DNA of 64,000 nucleotides from Streptomyces qinzhouensis. GTDB lineage: Bacteria > Actinomycetota > Actinomycetes > Streptomycetales > Streptomycetaceae. The stretch covers positions 7,998,001-8,062,000 of the forward strand of contig NZ_CP042266.1 in assembly GCF_007856155.1 (NCBI RefSeq). Direction: 5' to 3'. The notes below the pieces were generated by a model. The model did not search any database and was not told where the DNA came from. It was given only the letters and a program-made list of their open reading frames with translations. Positions 8,329-16,871 of the stretch are shown here, one piece after another (position 1 is the stretch's first letter; each line of letters begins with the position of its first letter). A program made the position numbers and the translations under genes.

Positions 8329-8898
8329 GTGGCGATGTGGGACCGGATCAAGGACCAGGCCAAGGCCCTCCAGCAGCAGAACCAGGGATCGGGCGGCTCC
8401 GGGGCCCGGGGCCACCACGGCCCGTCCACCGGAAGCGGGACGAGTGCCCCGGGCGGCTCCAAGGCCCAGCTCGTGGGCCTGCTGAAGACCCAGCTCACCT
8501 CCCTCAAGACCGAGCTGAAGAGCGGCGCCTACCGCGATGCCAGCATGGCCGTATGCGCCCTGGTCGCCGCCGCCGACGGCCATGTCGACCACGCCGAGCG
8601 GCAGCATGTCGAATCGCTGATCCTCTCCAACGACGTGCTGCAGAACTTCCCGGCCGACCAGCTCCGCACCCGGTTCAACAAGCATGTCGACCAGTTGATG
8701 GCCGACCCGATCCGGGGCCGTGCCGAGGCCTTCCAGGAGGTCGCCAAGGCGGCGAAGAAGCCTGCCGAGGCCAGGGCCGTCATCCAGACCGGCATCGTCG
8801 TCGCGGGCGCCGACGGCTATATCTCACCCGCCGAGGAGCAGATCCTGCGAGAGGCGTGCAGCACCCTCGGCCTCTCCTCCGCGGAGTTCGGCATCTGA
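8329..8898 (+). CDS. TerB-like tellurite resistance family protein
   Basis: 189 residues from the GTG at 8329, chosen because GAGGTGG lies 7 nt upstream; the ATG two codons later is also possible. A Gly/Ser-rich linker (residues about 15-50) separates an N-terminal helix from a TerB domain. That domain shows the paired acidic loops VAAADGHVDHAERQHVESLI and VAGADGYISPAEEQILREA, which are metal-binding in TerB. Members work with Ter-type stress proteins at the membrane. No other ter genes are adjacent, so a direct link to tellurite is not established here. Confidence 0.85.
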   Translation: MAMWDRIKDQAKALQQQNQGSGGSGARGHHGPSTGSGTSAPGGSKAQLVGLLKTQLTSLKTELKSGAYRDASMAVCALVAAADGHVDHAERQHVESLILSNDVLQNFPADQLRTRFNKHVDQLMADPIRGRAEAFQEVAKAAKKPAEARAVIQTGIVVAGADGYISPAEEQILREACSTLGLSSAEFGI

Positions 8899-8911
8899 CA
8901 CCCCGCCAGGG

Positions 8912-8939
8912 CGCCGCGGCCCGCTATCCGGCCGCGGCG
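8912..8939 (+). terminator. Hairpin terminator after terB-like gene
   Basis: Arms CGCCGCGGCC and GGCCGCGGCG (10 bp, perfect) with an 8-nt loop begin 13 bp after the terB-like stop. Confidence 0.7.
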
Positions 8940-9159
8940 TGCCGCGGGGTGTCCCGTACCACCGGACCAACGCGGTCCCCGCCGCTGCTGTATCGCACGG
9001 TGATACCGGCCTTCCGCTCCGGTCCACAGGCACCAGGTGCCCTTCCGTCCCGCTACCGCAGGGACGACACCGGCCCCCGCCCGGTTCCGGACCGCCGGAA
9101 ACGCCCGGGGAACGGCCGCGGGAGCCCCTCGGGCCCCCGTGGAAACGGACGCCCCGGAT

Positions 9160-9780
9160 TCAGGGCAGCAGTTGCCGGACGAGGGCGTCCGCGGCCCACC
9201 GCTCCCAGCGGTCGGGGCTCCAGCCGCGCCGGACGACCAGCAGCTCATAGGTCTCCGGCCCCAGCACGGTCAGGGCGACATCCGCGGCCGAACCGGCACT
9301 GTGGCCGTCCCGCAGACCCCCGCCCGTCTTGGCCGTCAGCGCCTCGGTGAACCGCAGCTGGACCGTGTACCGCTGCTCCGTATTGGTACGCCACAGCTCG
9401 GCCAGCTCCGGATCTGCGGCGGATGCCGAACGGACGGCTTCCAGCACCGGAGCCGCACGTTCCAGAATGCGCCGGGCGCCCGACGCCTGAAGAGCGAGCT
9501 GGACGGCGGGGTCCGGCTCCGCGAGGACCTCGTGGGCCCAGGACCGGTCGAGCGTGGCCACCGGATCCACGTCTCCGGCGATCGCGATGTCCAGAACTTC
9601 CTTCAATACGGCCCGCTTGGTGCCGAAGGTGAAGTACACCGTCTGCACCCCGACACCGGCGGCCCGTGCGATGTCCTCGACCGTCGTCCGGGACCAGCCG
9701 CGCTCCGTGAAGAGACGGAGGGCGGCGTCCAGCATCCGCCGCCGCGTCCGAAGTGCCTTCTCGGCACGGGTGATGGGCAC
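9160..9780 (-). CDS. TetR/AcrR family transcriptional regulator
   Basis: 206 residues from the GTG at 9780 (VPITRAEKALRTRRRMLDAA). The helix-turn-helix is at residues about 25-55 (TTVEDIARAAGVGVQTVYFT), with a C-terminal ligand-binding domain. The frame is open far upstream, but that part is the shadow of the divergent dehydrogenase gene. The 57-bp gap to that gene holds a 9+1+9 palindrome overlapping a good promoter, so the protein very likely represses the divergent dehydrogenase-methyltransferase operon and itself. Confidence 0.9.
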   Translation of the reverse strand: MPITRAEKALRTRRRMLDAALRLFTERGWSRTTVEDIARAAGVGVQTVYFTFGTKRAVLKEVLDIAIAGDVDPVATLDRSWAHEVLAEPDPAVQLALQASGARRILERAAPVLEAVRSASAADPELAELWRTNTEQRYTVQLRFTEALTAKTGGGLRDGHSAGSAADVALTVLGPETYELLVVRRGWSPDRWERWAADALVRQLLP

Positions 9781-9800
9781 GGAGCCTGGCCTCCCGAGGT

Positions 9801-9829
9801 TTGACTGTAGTGACACTACAGTGTATTTC
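9801..9829 (+). promoter_or_regulatory. Promoter with overlapping TetR operator, likely leaderless
   Basis: TTGACT (9801-9806) and TATTTC (9824-9829) are separated by 17 bp. The palindrome ACTGTAGTGACACTACAGT (9804-9822) has 9-bp arms around one central base and covers the -35 and spacer. The dehydrogenase ATG at 9838 lies 8 nt past the -10, which predicts transcription starting at or next to the start codon. A repressor bound here would block RNA polymerase directly. Confidence 0.75.
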
Positions 9830-9837
9830 ACTGAAGT

Positions 9838-10884
9838 ATGACTACAGTGAAGTCGCCGGGAGCGAGTCCGTTCGGACGTGTCCTCGTCGTCGGCGGCTAC
9901 GGTGCCGTCGGGACCGCCGTGACATCTGCGCTGGACGCGTGGTTCCCCGGCCGGGTGATCCCCGCCGGCCGGGACGGAGCGAAGGCCCACCGGCTCGGCG
10001 GAGTCCGGACCGACATCGCTGATCCGGAAGCCTTCGGCCGCACCCTCGACGAGTTGATCGATGTGACGCTCGTCGTTCTCTGCGCCGAACCCCCCGACAC
10101 CACGGCCGCGGAACTCTGCTTTGAACGCGGTATCGACCTCGTCGACACCGGCGCCACCTCGCACCTCCTCGACGCCCTCACCGAGCTGGGCCCCCTCGCA
10201 CGGCGGACCGGCGCCTCGGCCGTCCTCAGCACCGGCGTGGCACCGGGTCTCAGCAATCTGCTGGCCCGGCGCGCCCACCAAGCCGTCGGCGGCGCCGAAC
10301 ACATCGACCTGACCCTGCTCCTCGGCACCGGCGACCATCACGGCACCGACGCGGTCCGCTGGACTCTCACCGGTCTCACCACCCCCATGCCCGCCGCACC
10401 CCTGCGGATCGACCTGCCCGGCTACGGCACCAGAACTACCTACCCCTTCCCCTTCTCCGATCAGTACACCCTTCCCCGCACCCTCGGAGTACCCCACGTC
10501 ACCACCCGCCTCTGCCTGGACTCCCGTGCGCTGACCGCCGGACTGCTCGGCCTGCGCCGAGCCCCGGCCCGGCTCGCGGAACACGCGGCCGCACGGCGAC
10601 TGCTGACCGGTCTGATGGGCCGTATCCATCTCGGCGGCGACGGGTTCGCCGTCCGTGCCGACGCGTACCGCGCCGGCCGGCACGCCGCGTACGCCCTCAC
10701 CGGCAACCGGCAGAGCCTTATCACCGGCCTCGTCGCCGCGCACGCCGCCCGCGCGGTGTTCACCGGCGCCGTCACCCCCGGCGTCCACCACATCGAGGAG
10801 ATACCCGGACTGGCCCGACTGCCGGAGGACCTGACCGGAAACGGAATCAGGCTGCTACGCCCCAGGGGAGAAACCACCCGATGA
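9838..10884 (+). CDS. Saccharopine-dehydrogenase-like NAD(P)-binding oxidoreductase
   Basis: 348 residues. The N-terminal Rossmann motif is VLVVGGYGAVGTAVTSAL (residues about 14-32), followed by a family-typical LCAEPPDTTAAELCFERGID and GVAPGLSNLLARRA. The family reduces or oxidises amino-acid-type imines or acts on lipid-like substrates; the substrate is unknown. The C-terminal domain is the variable part. The last four bases overlap the methyltransferase start (ATGA), implying co-translation. The start is chosen at 9838 because it fits the predicted leaderless promoter and no Shine-Dalgarno sequence is present. Confidence 0.8.
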   Translation: MTTVKSPGASPFGRVLVVGGYGAVGTAVTSALDAWFPGRVIPAGRDGAKAHRLGGVRTDIADPEAFGRTLDELIDVTLVVLCAEPPDTTAAELCFERGIDLVDTGATSHLLDALTELGPLARRTGASAVLSTGVAPGLSNLLARRAHQAVGGAEHIDLTLLLGTGDHHGTDAVRWTLTGLTTPMPAAPLRIDLPGYGTRTTYPFPFSDQYTLPRTLGVPHVTTRLCLDSRALTAGLLGLRRAPARLAEHAAARRLLTGLMGRIHLGGDGFAVRADAYRAGRHAAYALTGNRQSLITGLVAAHAARAVFTGAVTPGVHHIEEIPGLARLPEDLTGNGIRLLRPRGETTR

Positions 10885-11855
10885 GGAACCACGACTGGCA
10901 CGGCGGCGACTATCCGGCCGCGGGCGACGCCTGGGCCCACGCCGCGGACGACGTCACCGCCACGGCCCTGGCCGCTCTCGACCCAACCGGTACATCCGGC
11001 GCGGGCACGAAGACCACGACGGACGCCACCGGGACGACCGTCACCGGGGCAACCGCCGCCGCACCGGCCACCGCCCGGGTGCTCGACGTCGGCACCGGCT
11101 CCGGCCCCGCCGCCCTCGCGGCCGCCCGCGCCGGAGCCCATGTCGTCGGCCTCGACCTGGAACCCGGCCTCCTGCGGACCGCCGTGTCCCGGGCCCGAGG
11201 TCTCGGCCCCACCGACGGCACCGTCCGGTTCGTCGCCGGAGACGCCCGGGCGCTTCCCTTTCCCGCGGGCGCCTTCGATCTGACCCTGTCCACCTTCGGG
11301 GTCATGTTCGCGCCCGAACCGGCCAGGACCGGCGCCGAACTGGTCCGCGTCACCCGCCCGGGAGGACTGATCGCGGTCGCCTCCTGGACCCCCGGCGGCG
11401 TCATGGGCCGGATCGCCCCGACCGTACGCCGTCACCTCGGTCCCGAGCCGGACGGAACCCCCTCACCCACCGACTGGGGCGACCCGTCCCGTATCCGCTC
11501 CTGGTTCGCCGAACTCCCCGTCACCGTCCACACCCGGGTGGAACGGGTCCGGGTGCGATACCCCTCCCTGTCCCACGCCGTCGCCGCGTTCGAGAACAAG
11601 CCCGGCCCCCTGCGCCGGCACCGCACCGCCCTGGAAGCCGCACACCGCTGGCAGCACGCCCGCGCCGACCTCGCGGCCCTGTTCGCCCTCCACAACCGAT
11701 CCGCCGACGGCGACCTCGTCTTCGACGCCGTCTACCTGCTGCTCCTGGCCCGCGTCGGCATACCGTCGCGGACCCCGCCCGGACCACTCACCGGCCGGCC
11801 GGACGCAGTGGACCGCCCAGCCGCACGGGCACCCCGGGGGAGTACAGCACACTGA
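10881..11855 (+). CDS. Class I SAM-dependent methyltransferase
   Basis: 324 residues with the SAM-binding motif VLDVGTGSGPAALAAARAGA at about residues 70-90, an acidic end of strand 2 (VVGLDLEP) and motif II/III (GDARALPFPAGAFDLTLS). This layout is typical of small-molecule O/N/C-methyltransferases of the Methyltransf_11/25 type. A Thr/Ala/Gly-rich insertion (residues about 35-65) precedes the fold. It forms an ATGA-overlapping pair with the saccharopine-dehydrogenase-like gene. Its 3' 68 bp overlap the opposite-strand DUF2071 gene. Confidence 0.85.
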   Translation: MRNHDWHGGDYPAAGDAWAHAADDVTATALAALDPTGTSGAGTKTTTDATGTTVTGATAAAPATARVLDVGTGSGPAALAAARAGAHVVGLDLEPGLLRTAVSRARGLGPTDGTVRFVAGDARALPFPAGAFDLTLSTFGVMFAPEPARTGAELVRVTRPGGLIAVASWTPGGVMGRIAPTVRRHLGPEPDGTPSPTDWGDPSRIRSWFAELPVTVHTRVERVRVRYPSLSHAVAAFENKPGPLRRHRTALEAAHRWQHARADLAALFALHNRSADGDLVFDAVYLLLLARVGIPSRTPPGPLTGRPDAVDRPAARAPRGSTAH

Positions 11856-12531
11856 CCGGAGCCTCCCGCGGCACCGGCAGACCCGCGGCGGCCACCAGGT
11901 TCTCCTCGCAGTCGACGAGCTCCGCACGGAACAGCGGCCAGCGGGGATGGTCATTCGGCAGAAACGACGCGGCGCGGAAGAACGTGTTGTGCATGCCCCA
12001 CCGGGCCGTGAGGAAATGCTCCAGTTCGGTGGGCTCCGCCACCCGCTCGCCCCTGCGGACGACGATCCGGCTGTCCGCACCCCGAGGCCCCGGCCAGCGC
12101 CGGGAGCTGGAGTAGGTGACGGTGTCGCCCGAGGCCCGCACCCGCATCCGGGACCAGAGATAGGGCAGGCGGAATCCGGCCCGCCCGATCAGGACCGGAA
12201 GCAGCCGGGACGCGTCCATGGACCGGAAGACCACACCGCGTCGCCCGTGCCCGTCGACCGAGTACAACCGGACATTGGTCTCCGGGAAGGACCCGAGATA
12301 CGGCAGCCCGGGCAGCCGCAGCCACCCCACCCGATGCATACGGAAGGCAACCAGCCCCACATAGGTCACCCCGTCGTGAAGATCGGGAGAAGTGCCCCGC
12401 GGAAGGAGCGGCGCCACGGCGTCGGGTGGCACCGCCCAGTGGACGAAGCACAGATCGAGCCAGTGCTGGGTCAGCAGCGGGGCCGCTATCGGGTACGGAG
12501 CGTCGGGAGTGATGGGCGCGGGTTCGAACAC
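11788..12531 (-). CDS. DUF2071 / YqjF-family protein
   Basis: 247 residues from the GTG at 12531 (VFEPAPITPDAPYPIAAPLL). Upstream codons in the longer open frame (to 12657) lose the GC bias at third positions, so the shorter start is preferred. Family signatures include TQHWLDLCFVHWAVPPDAVA, LPRGTSPDLHDGVTYVGLVA, and FPETNVRLYSVDGHGRRGVV. YqjF-like proteins are widespread and uncharacterised, with a fold related to acetoacetate decarboxylase. The C-terminal end overlaps the methyltransferase gene by 68 bp on the opposite strand. Confidence 0.8.
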   Translation of the reverse strand: MFEPAPITPDAPYPIAAPLLTQHWLDLCFVHWAVPPDAVAPLLPRGTSPDLHDGVTYVGLVAFRMHRVGWLRLPGLPYLGSFPETNVRLYSVDGHGRRGVVFRSMDASRLLPVLIGRAGFRLPYLWSRMRVRASGDTVTYSSSRRWPGPRGADSRIVVRRGERVAEPTELEHFLTARWGMHNTFFRAASFLPNDHPRWPLFRAELVDCEENLVAAAGLPVPREAPVSVLYSPGVPVRLGGPLRPAGR

Positions 12532-12707
12532 CGCGCCAGGATGACAGAGCCCCGTACACCGGAGTTCACCGGCGCCGACATGCCCCTCACCGGCACATCG
12601 CATGAACCCCGTCACGGCGTGTTGGATGTACGGGTCGTCCTGTTGCCCGGACAGCACGGAGCACCGTCCGGCGAAACCACCCGCGGACTCGCACCGGGCG
12701 GAATTCG

Positions 12708-13724
12708 CTACCGTTCGCCGCGCAGCCGGAGAACGTACCGTGCCGTCAGGGCGACGGCACGGTCCTCGTCGTACGAGAGATCCTCGAGGGCCCCTGACGC
12801 CGTGGCCCCCGGGACCTCCGCGAGCGCCTGCGCCAGCCGACGGCGTGCGGACGGTCCCACCCCGTCGCCCGCCAGACGGTCGGTGAGCCCCACGGCGATC
12901 TGCTCCGCAGTCGCCGGATCAGTTGCCAGCGCACTCAGCGCGTCGGCCGCATCGGTGTCGTTCGGCCCGCCGACGACCATGTCGATGAGCGTCGGTACGG
13001 CCTCGGCCACTCCACGTGCCCCGAGCGCCGGCGCCGCACATCTGCGGACCGCGGCGTCGGCATGCGTGAGAGCGGTCCGCAGCAGAGCGGTCGCCTCCGC
13101 GCCCGGAATCTCGGCGATCGCCCGGACAGCGCGTTCCCGCACTTCGGCATCCCCCGAGGCGAGCCCCTTCCCCAGCAACGCCGCCCCGTCTACGCCGGTA
13201 TGCGCCAGAGCCCACCGCAGGGCCCCGGCGACATAGGGATCCGGCTCCGCCAGCGCCGCCTCGACCAGCGCCTCCACCGGCACCGGAACCGCTTCGACCG
13301 AGGACAGGACCGAGGACAAGGCCGCCTGCTGACGCCTCCCGGCACTCTCCGACCCCAGAGCCCGAAGGTGCGCGACGACCTGAAGGACGTCCTCCCAGCC
13401 GGCGGGCTCCGCCGCCTCGATCCGCCGCAGCCTTGTGAGCAGCTCCGTCTCATTCGCGATACGTTCCCGCGTCCGGTGCATCAGATCCTCGACGAGCGCC
13501 GACGGCTCGAAACCGGGATCGTCCAGCGCCCGCGCCACCTCCCGCAACGACAACCCCAGGGACCGCAGGCTCTCGATATGGAAGATCCGTCGGATGTCCT
13601 CACCGGAGTACTCTCGGTATCCCGCGTCGGTACGGGCCGACGCCCGCACCAGACCGAGCGACTCGTAATGCCGGAGCATCCGGGCACTGACCCCGGACCG
13701 CCGCGCCACATCACCGATCAGCAC
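12708..13724 (-). CDS. MerR-family regulator fused to HEAT-like repeats
   Basis: 338 residues. Residues 1-70 are a MerR DNA-binding domain (MLIGDVARRSGVSARMLRHY; AGYREYSGEDIRRIFHIESL) followed by a dimerisation helix. Residues about 130-335 are alpha-helical HEAT/PBS-type repeats (DPYVAGALRWALAHTG; DAEVRERAVRAIAEIPGAEA) in place of a classical effector domain. It is the second gene after an upstream HEAT protein (6-bp gap), so the two probably form a sensory pair. What the solenoid senses is unknown. Confidence 0.88.
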   Translation of the reverse strand: MLIGDVARRSGVSARMLRHYESLGLVRASARTDAGYREYSGEDIRRIFHIESLRSLGLSLREVARALDDPGFEPSALVEDLMHRTRERIANETELLTRLRRIEAAEPAGWEDVLQVVAHLRALGSESAGRRQQAALSSVLSSVEAVPVPVEALVEAALAEPDPYVAGALRWALAHTGVDGAALLGKGLASGDAEVRERAVRAIAEIPGAEATALLRTALTHADAAVRRCAAPALGARGVAEAVPTLIDMVVGGPNDTDAADALSALATDPATAEQIAVGLTDRLAGDGVGPSARRRLAQALAEVPGATASGALEDLSYDEDRAVALTARYVLRLRGER

Positions 13725-13730
13725 AACCCG

Positions 13731-14402
13731 TCAACCCTCCCGCCCGGGCGGCCCCAGGGCCACCACGCGCTTGGCTTCCTCGACCGCGAACGCGAACCCG
13801 GCGTCCGGGTCGCGGAACAAGTGTTCCGTAGCGATCGCATGCCGCCGCACTCGCGCCGGTCCGGAGCCCGCCATCGCACCGTGCAGAACCGGGACGATCA
13901 TCTCACCGAGTGCGATCAGCGCCCGGCTGAGACTCAACTGCACCTCATGCCCACCACGCCCGAGCTGCGACGCCAGCACTCCGGCCAACCAGGGCTCCGC
14001 CCCTTCGGGCACCAGGACGCCCGCCGCCCGCCAAGCGCTCCGCGCCACCTCCTCGTCGGCGTCGGTCAGCAGCCCCCGCGTGATCGCCGGCCATGCCCGC
14101 CGGTCCCCGATCTTGGACAGTGTGTGCAGAGCCTGGCTCCGGGCCTGCGCGCACTCCGAGCGCAGCTCGCCGATCAGCAGCGGGACCGTGACAGACGCCG
14201 AATGCCGGGTCAGCGCCCAGGTCAGCGCCTCGCGTACGGAGAAATCGGGCTCGACCGCGCACCGCTCGACGAGCCGGCCGACGAACCGCTCGTTCGGGAC
14301 CGTACCGACCGCCATGGCCGCCCGCAGCCGCATCGACGAGCTGCCGCTCTCCAACCCCTGGACCATCCGCATGGTGTCCGTGTCCTCCTCCGCCATGGCC
14401 AC
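13731..14402 (-). CDS. HEAT-repeat protein, partner of MerR regulator
   Basis: About 223 residues of HEAT/PBS lyase-type helical repeats (SSSMRLRAAMAVGTVPNERF; EPDFSVREALTWALTRHSAS; DADEEVARSAWRAAGVLVPE). I prefer the GTG at 14402, 8 nt after AAGGAGG, over the GTG at 14426 or the ATG at 14396. There is no enzymatic motif, so it is probably a scaffold. It resembles the repeat half of the downstream MerR protein and may have arisen with it by duplication. Confidence 0.75.
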   Translation of the reverse strand: MAMAEEDTDTMRMVQGLESGSSSMRLRAAMAVGTVPNERFVGRLVERCAVEPDFSVREALTWALTRHSASVTVPLLIGELRSECAQARSQALHTLSKIGDRRAWPAITRGLLTDADEEVARSAWRAAGVLVPEGAEPWLAGVLASQLGRGGHEVQLSLSRALIALGEMIVPVLHGAMAGSGPARVRRHAIATEHLFRDPDAGFAFAVEEAKRVVALGPPGREG

Positions 14403-14427
14403 CGTGACCACCTCCTTCACCTCCACA

Positions 14428-14458
14428 GGGAAACGCCTGCCACGGTGTCAAGGTCAAG
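14428..14458 (-). promoter_or_regulatory. MerR-type promoter candidate
   Basis: Read on the minus strand, TTGACC is followed directly by TTGACACCGTGGCAGG, an imperfect dyad in the place a MerR protein would occupy between -35 and -10. The position just upstream of the HEAT-MerR pair fits autoregulation. The -10 match is weak, so this is tentative. Confidence 0.45.
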
Positions 14459-14586
14459 CGGAACCCCGGCTGCCGACGAGATGTTCCACGGCCCTGAACG
14501 CGTGCCCGCGGTGTTGTCAGTGCCGCTCCCTAGGCTGTCCAGGACCCAGGGGAAGTGCCCGTCTCTGTAAAAGGAAGTGGTGCGGC

Positions 14587-15898
14587 ATGGTCCGCAGGCC
14601 GGTTGACCGCGAGGTTCACGTTGACTACGGCCAGATCTACGTCCAGAGCGGTCCGGACAGCATCGGCCCGTCGCTCGACGAGACGTTCGCCGGGCAGAGC
14701 AACGGGCTGTGCGGGGCTGCGGTCCCCGGCATGCTCTGGCTCACGACCGGGCTTCACACCGGTTGGGTGCCGTTCACCGTCGAAGTGCATGACCATGCTC
14801 CACCGCTGGACGCGGTGTGGGAGGACGTCGTGGAGGTTTCCTTCCGTCCCACGTCGGCCGACAGCGCGCTGGTGCAATGGGCGGGCGAGGACTTCTGGAT
14901 GTTGGACCTGGCGGAGGTCGACTACCGGGTGCGCTACTGCACCAGGGGCCTGGACGCGGCGGCGAACGGGCAGGGCACCCGGATGGACGGCGACCCCGAA
15001 GTCGACTGTTACCTGCTGCAGTTCTGGCCGGCCGAGCCCGCACCCGACCGCGTCCTCCGGCAGAGTTCACAGCTCGCCGCTTACTGGCACGACTACGCCG
15101 AGCGTCAGCCACCCCCGCCGACACCCGCGGAACGTGCGGAGGCCGACCGCCTCACGCGCCTCGAGGAGGAGCAGGCCGAAGAAGAACACCGGCTCGCCTA
15201 CGAACGATGGGAGTGGGGCGGGCAGCTGCCGAGCCGGGCGCTGCGCGATGTCGCCGGAAACGTGCGCGGCCTGCTCCGGTTCGACCCGGACCTCGTCCAC
15301 GCCCTCGGCGCCGCCACTCCTGCGGTCCAGCGGGCGACGGCCCTGCTGGCTGCGCGCCGCGCATGCGAGGCGGCCGGTCTCACCCGGCTCGACTGGATCA
15401 ACACGGGACTCACCGCCCTGGCTGACGGCCACCCGCTGCCGCCCCCTCTGGACGACCCCGACCGTGTCTGGCAGATCCTGGGAACCGACCCCGACGTCCC
15501 CGACAACACCACCGGCTGGGCCGTCCCACCCGAGCGCCCGCCCTTCCGGCCCTCCGCCCCCCCGCTTTGCGTTCACCGCGCTGCCGGCGTCCGGCCAACC
15601 CGCTCAGATCACCGGCCCGGCGGCAGCCGTGGTGAAACCGGCCGACACACCGGAACCTGCCGCTCCCAAGGAATCGGCGTCCACCACGCTGATCGTGACG
15701 GTCGGTGACCCGGATCCGTCACTGCGTTTCTCCCAGCCCCATATGGCACTCCCCGCGCTGCTCGGCGCAGCCGAGACGGACCCGCTCCGGGCTGTGCTCG
15801 ACGCGGTGTACGCGGCGGTGGCCACCTACGGAGAGGACTACCGGACCCTCCTGGAGGAGATCCGGACCGCATGTCGCAGACACCCCGAAGACGCATGA
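14587..15898 (+). CDS. Hypothetical protein, frameshifted at a C7 tract
   Basis: About 437 residues if a +1 shift is allowed. The first frame (ATG at 14587, MVRRPVDREVHVDYGQIYVQ) codes convincingly to about 15555 and contains an acidic helix (TRLEEEQAEEEHRLAYERWE). At the run of seven C's (15556-15562) the first frame turns into Arg/Gly-rich noise ending at 15708. The next frame continues with protein-like sequence (LIVTVGDPDPSLRFSQPHMA; AVLDAVYAAVATYGEDYRTL) to 15898. Either a sequencing indel, a genuine frameshift mutation or slippage is possible. I do not recognise the family. A 190-bp diverged piece of this gene recurs at 16872-17060. Confidence 0.65.
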
Positions 15899-15924
15899 GA
15901 CCACCGGAAGGCCCCGGGCATCGC

Positions 15925-16050
15925 TTAGTCGAGTAGGTCGGGTTGGGTGTGGGTGATGTGGTGGGTGGGGCCGGTGGCTTTGGCGGCGAGCACCGTGTCG
16001 GGTATGGGCTCGAGGCCTTCCAGGGTGAGTTCTTCGTGGGTGGTGTTCAT
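15925..16050 (-). CDS. Small peptide ORF (41 aa), possible precursor peptide
   Basis: The frame opens with MNTTHEELTLEGLEPIPDTV and ends HITHTQPDLLD. Its ATG overlaps the stop of the preceding small ORF (ATGA, 16047-16050). It has an acidic Leu-rich first half, a Gly-Pro-Thr junction and a His/Thr-rich tail, which resembles a leader-core layout of a RiPP precursor. No maturase gene is adjacent, so a degraded gene end is equally possible. The family is unrecognised. Confidence 0.35.
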   Translation of the reverse strand: MNTTHEELTLEGLEPIPDTVLAAKATGPTHHITHTQPDLLD

Positions 16051-16280
16051 GTGGTTGCCTTGGTCTTCTGTGTGGTGGTCACATCGTCTGCGGTGGTGTC
16101 GGTGTCGGTGTCTGCGGTGGTGTCGGTGTCGGTGTCTGCGGTGGTGTGGGTGTGGGTGTCAGTGTCGGTTGTGGTGGTGGTGGGTTGGGCGGGGACGTGG
16201 AGGCCGGGGATGGTGATGTCGGGGATGGTCCTGACGGTTTCGTAGCCGGTTCCGATGGCTTCGGCGAGGGTGGTGGTCAT
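16047..16280 (-). CDS. Small ORF (77 aa) with DTDTTA repeats
   Basis: It begins MTTTLAEAIGTGYETVRTIP and continues DITIPGLHVPAQP, then becomes a Thr/Asp repeat tract encoded by three 24-bp tandem repeats. The ATG lies within the tail of the broken acyltransferase frame, with only a weak upstream site. The stop overlaps the next small ORF. The first 33 residues look protein-like; the rest is repeat expansion. It could be the re-initiated 3' remainder of an operon damaged by deletion. Confidence 0.35.
   Translation of the reverse strand: MTTTLAEAIGTGYETVRTIPDITIPGLHVPAQPTTTTTDTDTHTHTTADTDTDTTADTDTDTTADDVTTTQKTKATT
16087..16158. repeat. 24-bp tandem repeat, three copies
   Basis: Units start at 16087, 16111 and 16135, each opening TCTGCGGTGGTG. 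The first two are identical and the third has two C-to-G changes. They encode the DTDTTA-type tract of the small leftward ORF. Confidence 0.85.
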
Positions 16281-16665
16281 GTTGTTGGCGGATGGCTTCG
16301 CCCTCGGCTCCCCACAGCTCGAGAATGTGGTCGACGGCGGCCCGGAAGACGGGTTCCTCGCGGTACAGGCCGCTGGCCATGCGGTGGTGCTGGGATCCCT
16401 GGCCGGGCAGGAGCAGGGCGACGGGCCGTGGGCCCTGGGCCGGGACCTGCCGTGCCGGGGCGGCCGCGAGGTCGGCCAGGGCCCGGCCGGGTGTGGTGAC
16501 CACCGCCCCGCGCCACGGCCCCGCCACCGCGCCGGGCACCGGTAGCGCGGTCCCGGTGCGCAGGGCGCGGGCCAGCCGGGCCCGGGCGGCACGTTCGTCC
16601 GCCGGGTCCGTCCCCGCCCAGCACAGCAGCCGGGCCGTATCGTGCACAGCGACGGTGACCGCCAT
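16159..16665 (-). pseudogene. Acyltransferase (AT) N-terminal fragment
   Basis: A real start is present: an ATG at 16665 with AAGGAGGG about 9 nt upstream. The first about 130 residues match the beginning of a stand-alone acyltransferase, including a linker (RGAVVTTPGRALADLAAAPA) and the GQGSQ block RPVALLLPGQGSQHHRMASG. After GAEGEAIRQQ the frame becomes His/Arg-rich noise. The nucleophile GHSxG motif and the catalytic His are missing, so no activity is expected. It lies 3' of the ACP-KASIII-FabG operon and may once have been that operon's malonyltransferase. The deletion endpoint is near 16280. Confidence 0.7.
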
Positions 16666-16700
16666 GAAACCTGCCCTCCTTCCCCTTCTCTCCGCTTGCC

Positions 16701-16870
16701 CCGCTCCCCGGCTCCCCGGCTCCCGGCTTCCCGCTTCCCGGTTCCCGGCTTCCCGGCTTCCCGCTTCCCGCTTCCCGGGCTTCCCGGTTTCCCCGGCTTC
16801 CGGGCTTCCCGGTTTCCCCGGCTTCCGGGCTTCCGGGCTTCCCGCTTCCTGCTTCCGGTTTTCCGGCTCC
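16701..16870. repeat. Tandem GGGAAGCCGGGAA-type repeats
   Basis: About 170 bp of imperfect short units built from CCCGG/CTTCC/GGTTTCC words. It directly abuts the duplicated gene fragment at 16872. All frames across it are low complexity, and no gene is supported. Confidence 0.8.
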
Positions 16871-16871
16871 C

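Noticed and set aside
13771..14586. N-terminal extension of the frame of the hypothetical gene at 14587
   Set aside because: It is antisense to the HEAT gene and loses coding character before the ATG at 14587.
16087..16158. Possible CRISPR array
   Set aside because: The 24-bp units are contiguous with no spacers and no cas genes; simple tandem repeat.
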